Source: Leguminivora glycinivorella (taxonomy: Eukaryota; Arthropoda; Insecta; Lepidoptera; Tortricidae). Taken from it: DNA of 64,000 nt. Shown here piece after piece: positions 61,975 through 64,000 of this stretch (within the stretch, counting starts at the first letter, position 1; each line of letters begins with the position of its first letter). The translations under genes and the position numbers were made by a program. Where the stretch lies: NCBI RefSeq assembly GCF_023078275.1, contig NC_062994.1:11231545-11295544 (forward strand), read 5' to 3'. Below the pieces are notes generated by a model. That model was not told where the DNA came from, made no database searches, and saw nothing but the letters and a program-made list of their open reading frames with translations.

Positions 61975-62715
61975 TTTAACGCACGACGCAAAAACGACGG
62001 GGTGTTATACACGGTGAAATAAAAACGACCGTTCAAACTTTGCATAGTGATATATTGATTTAAACTAACACGATCTTCACTCATATTATCAAATTAATAC
62101 GCTCATATTATTTAATCTTCGTGGAATCCAGTGATTAGTAAGTGTAAACGTGAGAAAACTTCCCGTCCCATACCATCGGATGTCGTGAGTGTTGTATGTA
62201 GGCAGAGTGGCAACCCTAGCGTAAAAGTGACTGATGACAATCAAGTGCGGGTAGTTCGAAAAACTCGTACAGCTAGAAGATGTTGATACAACTCCCAGCC
62301 AGTCTACCCGTGACCACGGACGTAATGTCATGTCCGAAACGTCGGGTTAAATATAAAACGTAAGTTTTACGCCATTAAGTCCCGTTTTAATTTAATAATT
62401 TGCATAACTTTCGAGGTCATAATGAACAACATTTATTATGGGACCATTTTTGCGATTTCAGCATTGGTCCCATAATAAGTTGTTCATTATGACCTCAAAA
62501 TACACTATACAAAGTTTGAACGGTCCTTTTTATTTCACCCTGTACTCGTAAGTTTGACGAATCCATCTGTATGTGTATGTCTGTGGCATGGCATCGTAGC
62601 TTTCGAACGGATGAATCGATTTAGATTTATTTTTTGTTTGAAAGCTAGTCGGGAGTGCCATGTTTGATGAAAATCGGCCCACTATATCGTGGGTTTATTA
62701 AAATTTAAATTTTGT
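61975..62715 (+). repeat. Family A repeat split by a TA-element
   Basis: 61980-62009 (CACGACGCAAAAACGACGGG) and 62543-62715 (GTAAGTTTGACGAATCC, GGCATCGTAGCTTTCGAACG) flank the insert. Confidence 0.8.
62010..62542. mobile_element. TA-flanked element with GGTGAAATAAAAA ends
   Basis: CACGGTGAAATAAAAACGAC and its complement at 62503-62542, continuing GTTCAAACTTTG; TA at 62008-62009 and 62543-62544. An inner palindrome (GAGGTCATAATGAACAAC, TTATTATGGGACCA) lies at 62413-62503. Confidence 0.85.
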
Positions 62716-63055
62716 ATCGTGTTTGTCATTATATTTTAGTAGTCAAGTATTCAAAGTAGTTATATTACTTTCACTTATATAGATAATATAGAGATTCTGT
62801 AGACTATCATAATGATATATCTGAAACTGTACCACACCTTTAAACGTAAAGAAACTTAACAATTCGAACAAAAACATGGCGCGAATTAGGAACTTAAACT
62901 ACGTACGTATTAAAGATCACATTAACTTAAAATAGTATTAAGGATTGATTTTATGTGAGGCAATATTATTCACTAAACACAATGGTCTATTACATTAAAA
63001 ACACCGTTTTTGGGCCAAATTATATTTTGTTACCTATTTCCATTTATTTTTTTAC
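62716..63055. other. Intergenic, nothing recognised
   Basis: AT-rich, no paired repeat. Confidence 0.5.
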
Positions 63056-63240
63056 TTTTTCTAGTCAGACTTTCTTTACTCATCTTTGTCGATTCTAATA
63101 GGAGAAAAAAAAGATTTCATTTTTTTCCACTGAGTTACGACCCAAAAATTATATGAGATCGTAACTCAGTGGACAAAATAAATTGAGCCACTTTTGTTCA
63201 CCCGAGGAATCGAAAAAACTCATGAATCTGAGTAGAAAAA
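63056..63240. mobile_element. Second MITE with CCACTGAGTTACGA hairpin
   Basis: TTTTTCTAGTC/GAGTAGAAAAA ends and stem CCACTGAGTTACGA (63127-63140)/TCGTAACTCAGTGG (63159-63172). Confidence 0.7.
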
Positions 63241-64000
63241 AGCATATAAAAAAAACAAGTAATATTAACAACAAAAAGCCAGCCTAAGATAACAAATGTA
63301 CTCTTTTCAATGTATTTCTGTGCAGCTTGATATACAATATACCACTTGCCAATAATTCAAATATTTAGAAAAAGGTTTCGAGTACATTAACTTTATTAAT
63401 TAGTTTAGTGTTTTTTTCCCAACATAATTTTATTAACCATGTAAATTATTGAATTTACATCTAACATTGAATCAATTAAGTTTTCCTTAAATTTTATGTG
63501 AGGTATCGCCTTGTATACATTTTTAATATTTTTACCATACTGCACATCAACTTGTAACACCAATATTTCGTCCCCTGGGTCACTATCATTATTATTTTAT
63601 AACTCTCATTCTTATTATTTGATAATGATAGTACAATATTTTTTAAGGTTAAGTTTTTTGTAGACCTTGGAAAACATTTTGGCATTACAGTCAATTCACA
63701 CAAAGAGTGAATTTTCAAAAGTCACGTTCTTAAATTTGACTAACGAAATTAATTTCGTTAATTTAAGACACAGAACCATTGTATATATTTATTTGTAAGT
63801 ATTAAAATGTATATTGTGTACTGTACCTATGGACTAAGGTTGTTTAAAATAAATGATTTACAATGTGTATATTTCTAATTTGAAAATTCACTCTTAATTT
63901 ATACAATGCCCTCGATCGTGAGAGCAAATATCAGTAATGAGAATCGTATATTATAAATTCAGGCACCAATTTCAATCATAAAATAAAAAAATGCATATAA
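63241..64000. other. Intergenic, AT-rich, nothing recognised
   Basis: Only a short palindrome (TTGACTAACGAAATTAATTTC..., near 63740) is visible. Confidence 0.5.

Noticed and set aside
1..64000. CRISPR arrays, operons, prophage or bacterial gene clusters
   Set aside because: The window is eukaryotic; regular repeats here are microsatellites and transposons, with no spacer-repeat pattern.
54700..64000. A third protein-coding gene right of ACBD5
   Set aside because: No exon-like ORF with conserved motifs or phased splice sites on either strand.

Overview
The window is animal nuclear DNA, almost certainly from a moth or butterfly. Two split genes have GT-AG introns. The rest is AT-rich sequence packed with tRNA-derived SINEs, Helitrons with TC...CTAG ends, piggyBac-like TTAA elements, hAT and Harbinger-like elements, and one hairpin repeat carrying (TGTC)n. 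That mix is typical of Lepidoptera; the species cannot be named from the sequence.

Two protein-coding genes stand head to head. On the minus strand (695-10745, 5' UTR probably from about 12769) is the alpha subunit of the nascent polypeptide-associated complex (NACA). Four coding exons are present, and the last few codons lie in an exon beyond the left edge. On the plus strand (13636-50193, 3' UTR exon from 54291) is an ACBD5-type acyl-CoA-binding protein: an ACB domain (exons 1-4), a FFAT-like VAP-binding motif (exon 5), an Ala-Pro linker (exon 7), a short coiled coil (exon 8), and a C-terminal membrane anchor with a basic tail (exon 9). Known relatives tether peroxisomes to the ER and deliver very-long-chain acyl-CoAs. 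The roughly 0.9 kb between the two 5' ends is a likely shared promoter with three CACGTCA motifs.

Layout: 1-12700 NACA, with intron 3 holding a four-layer nest of transposons (2009-6235); 12770-13635 promoter; 13697-35387 a 21.7 kb ACBD5 first intron made mostly of repeats, including a jockey-type LINE (30700-32517); 35388-50196 ACBD5 exons 2-9; 50197-54290 last intron, mostly a piggyBac-like element split by a Helitron; 54291-64000 3' UTR and intergenic sequence with MITEs.

Most notable: ACBD5 exon 4 is followed by a decayed tandem array of five further partial copies of itself (43.4-45.3 kb). The three copies that keep the relevant stretch have CC where the functional exon has a single C. 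With that base restored the phase fits exon 5 and the whole CDS is 903 nt (a multiple of three); without it the frame stops four codons into exon 5. This is either a one-base assembly error or a real disabling frameshift. Other points are four sites matching the reverse complement of the tRNA-His 3' end (LTR-element primer sites), and many nested elements whose target duplications can be read directly.
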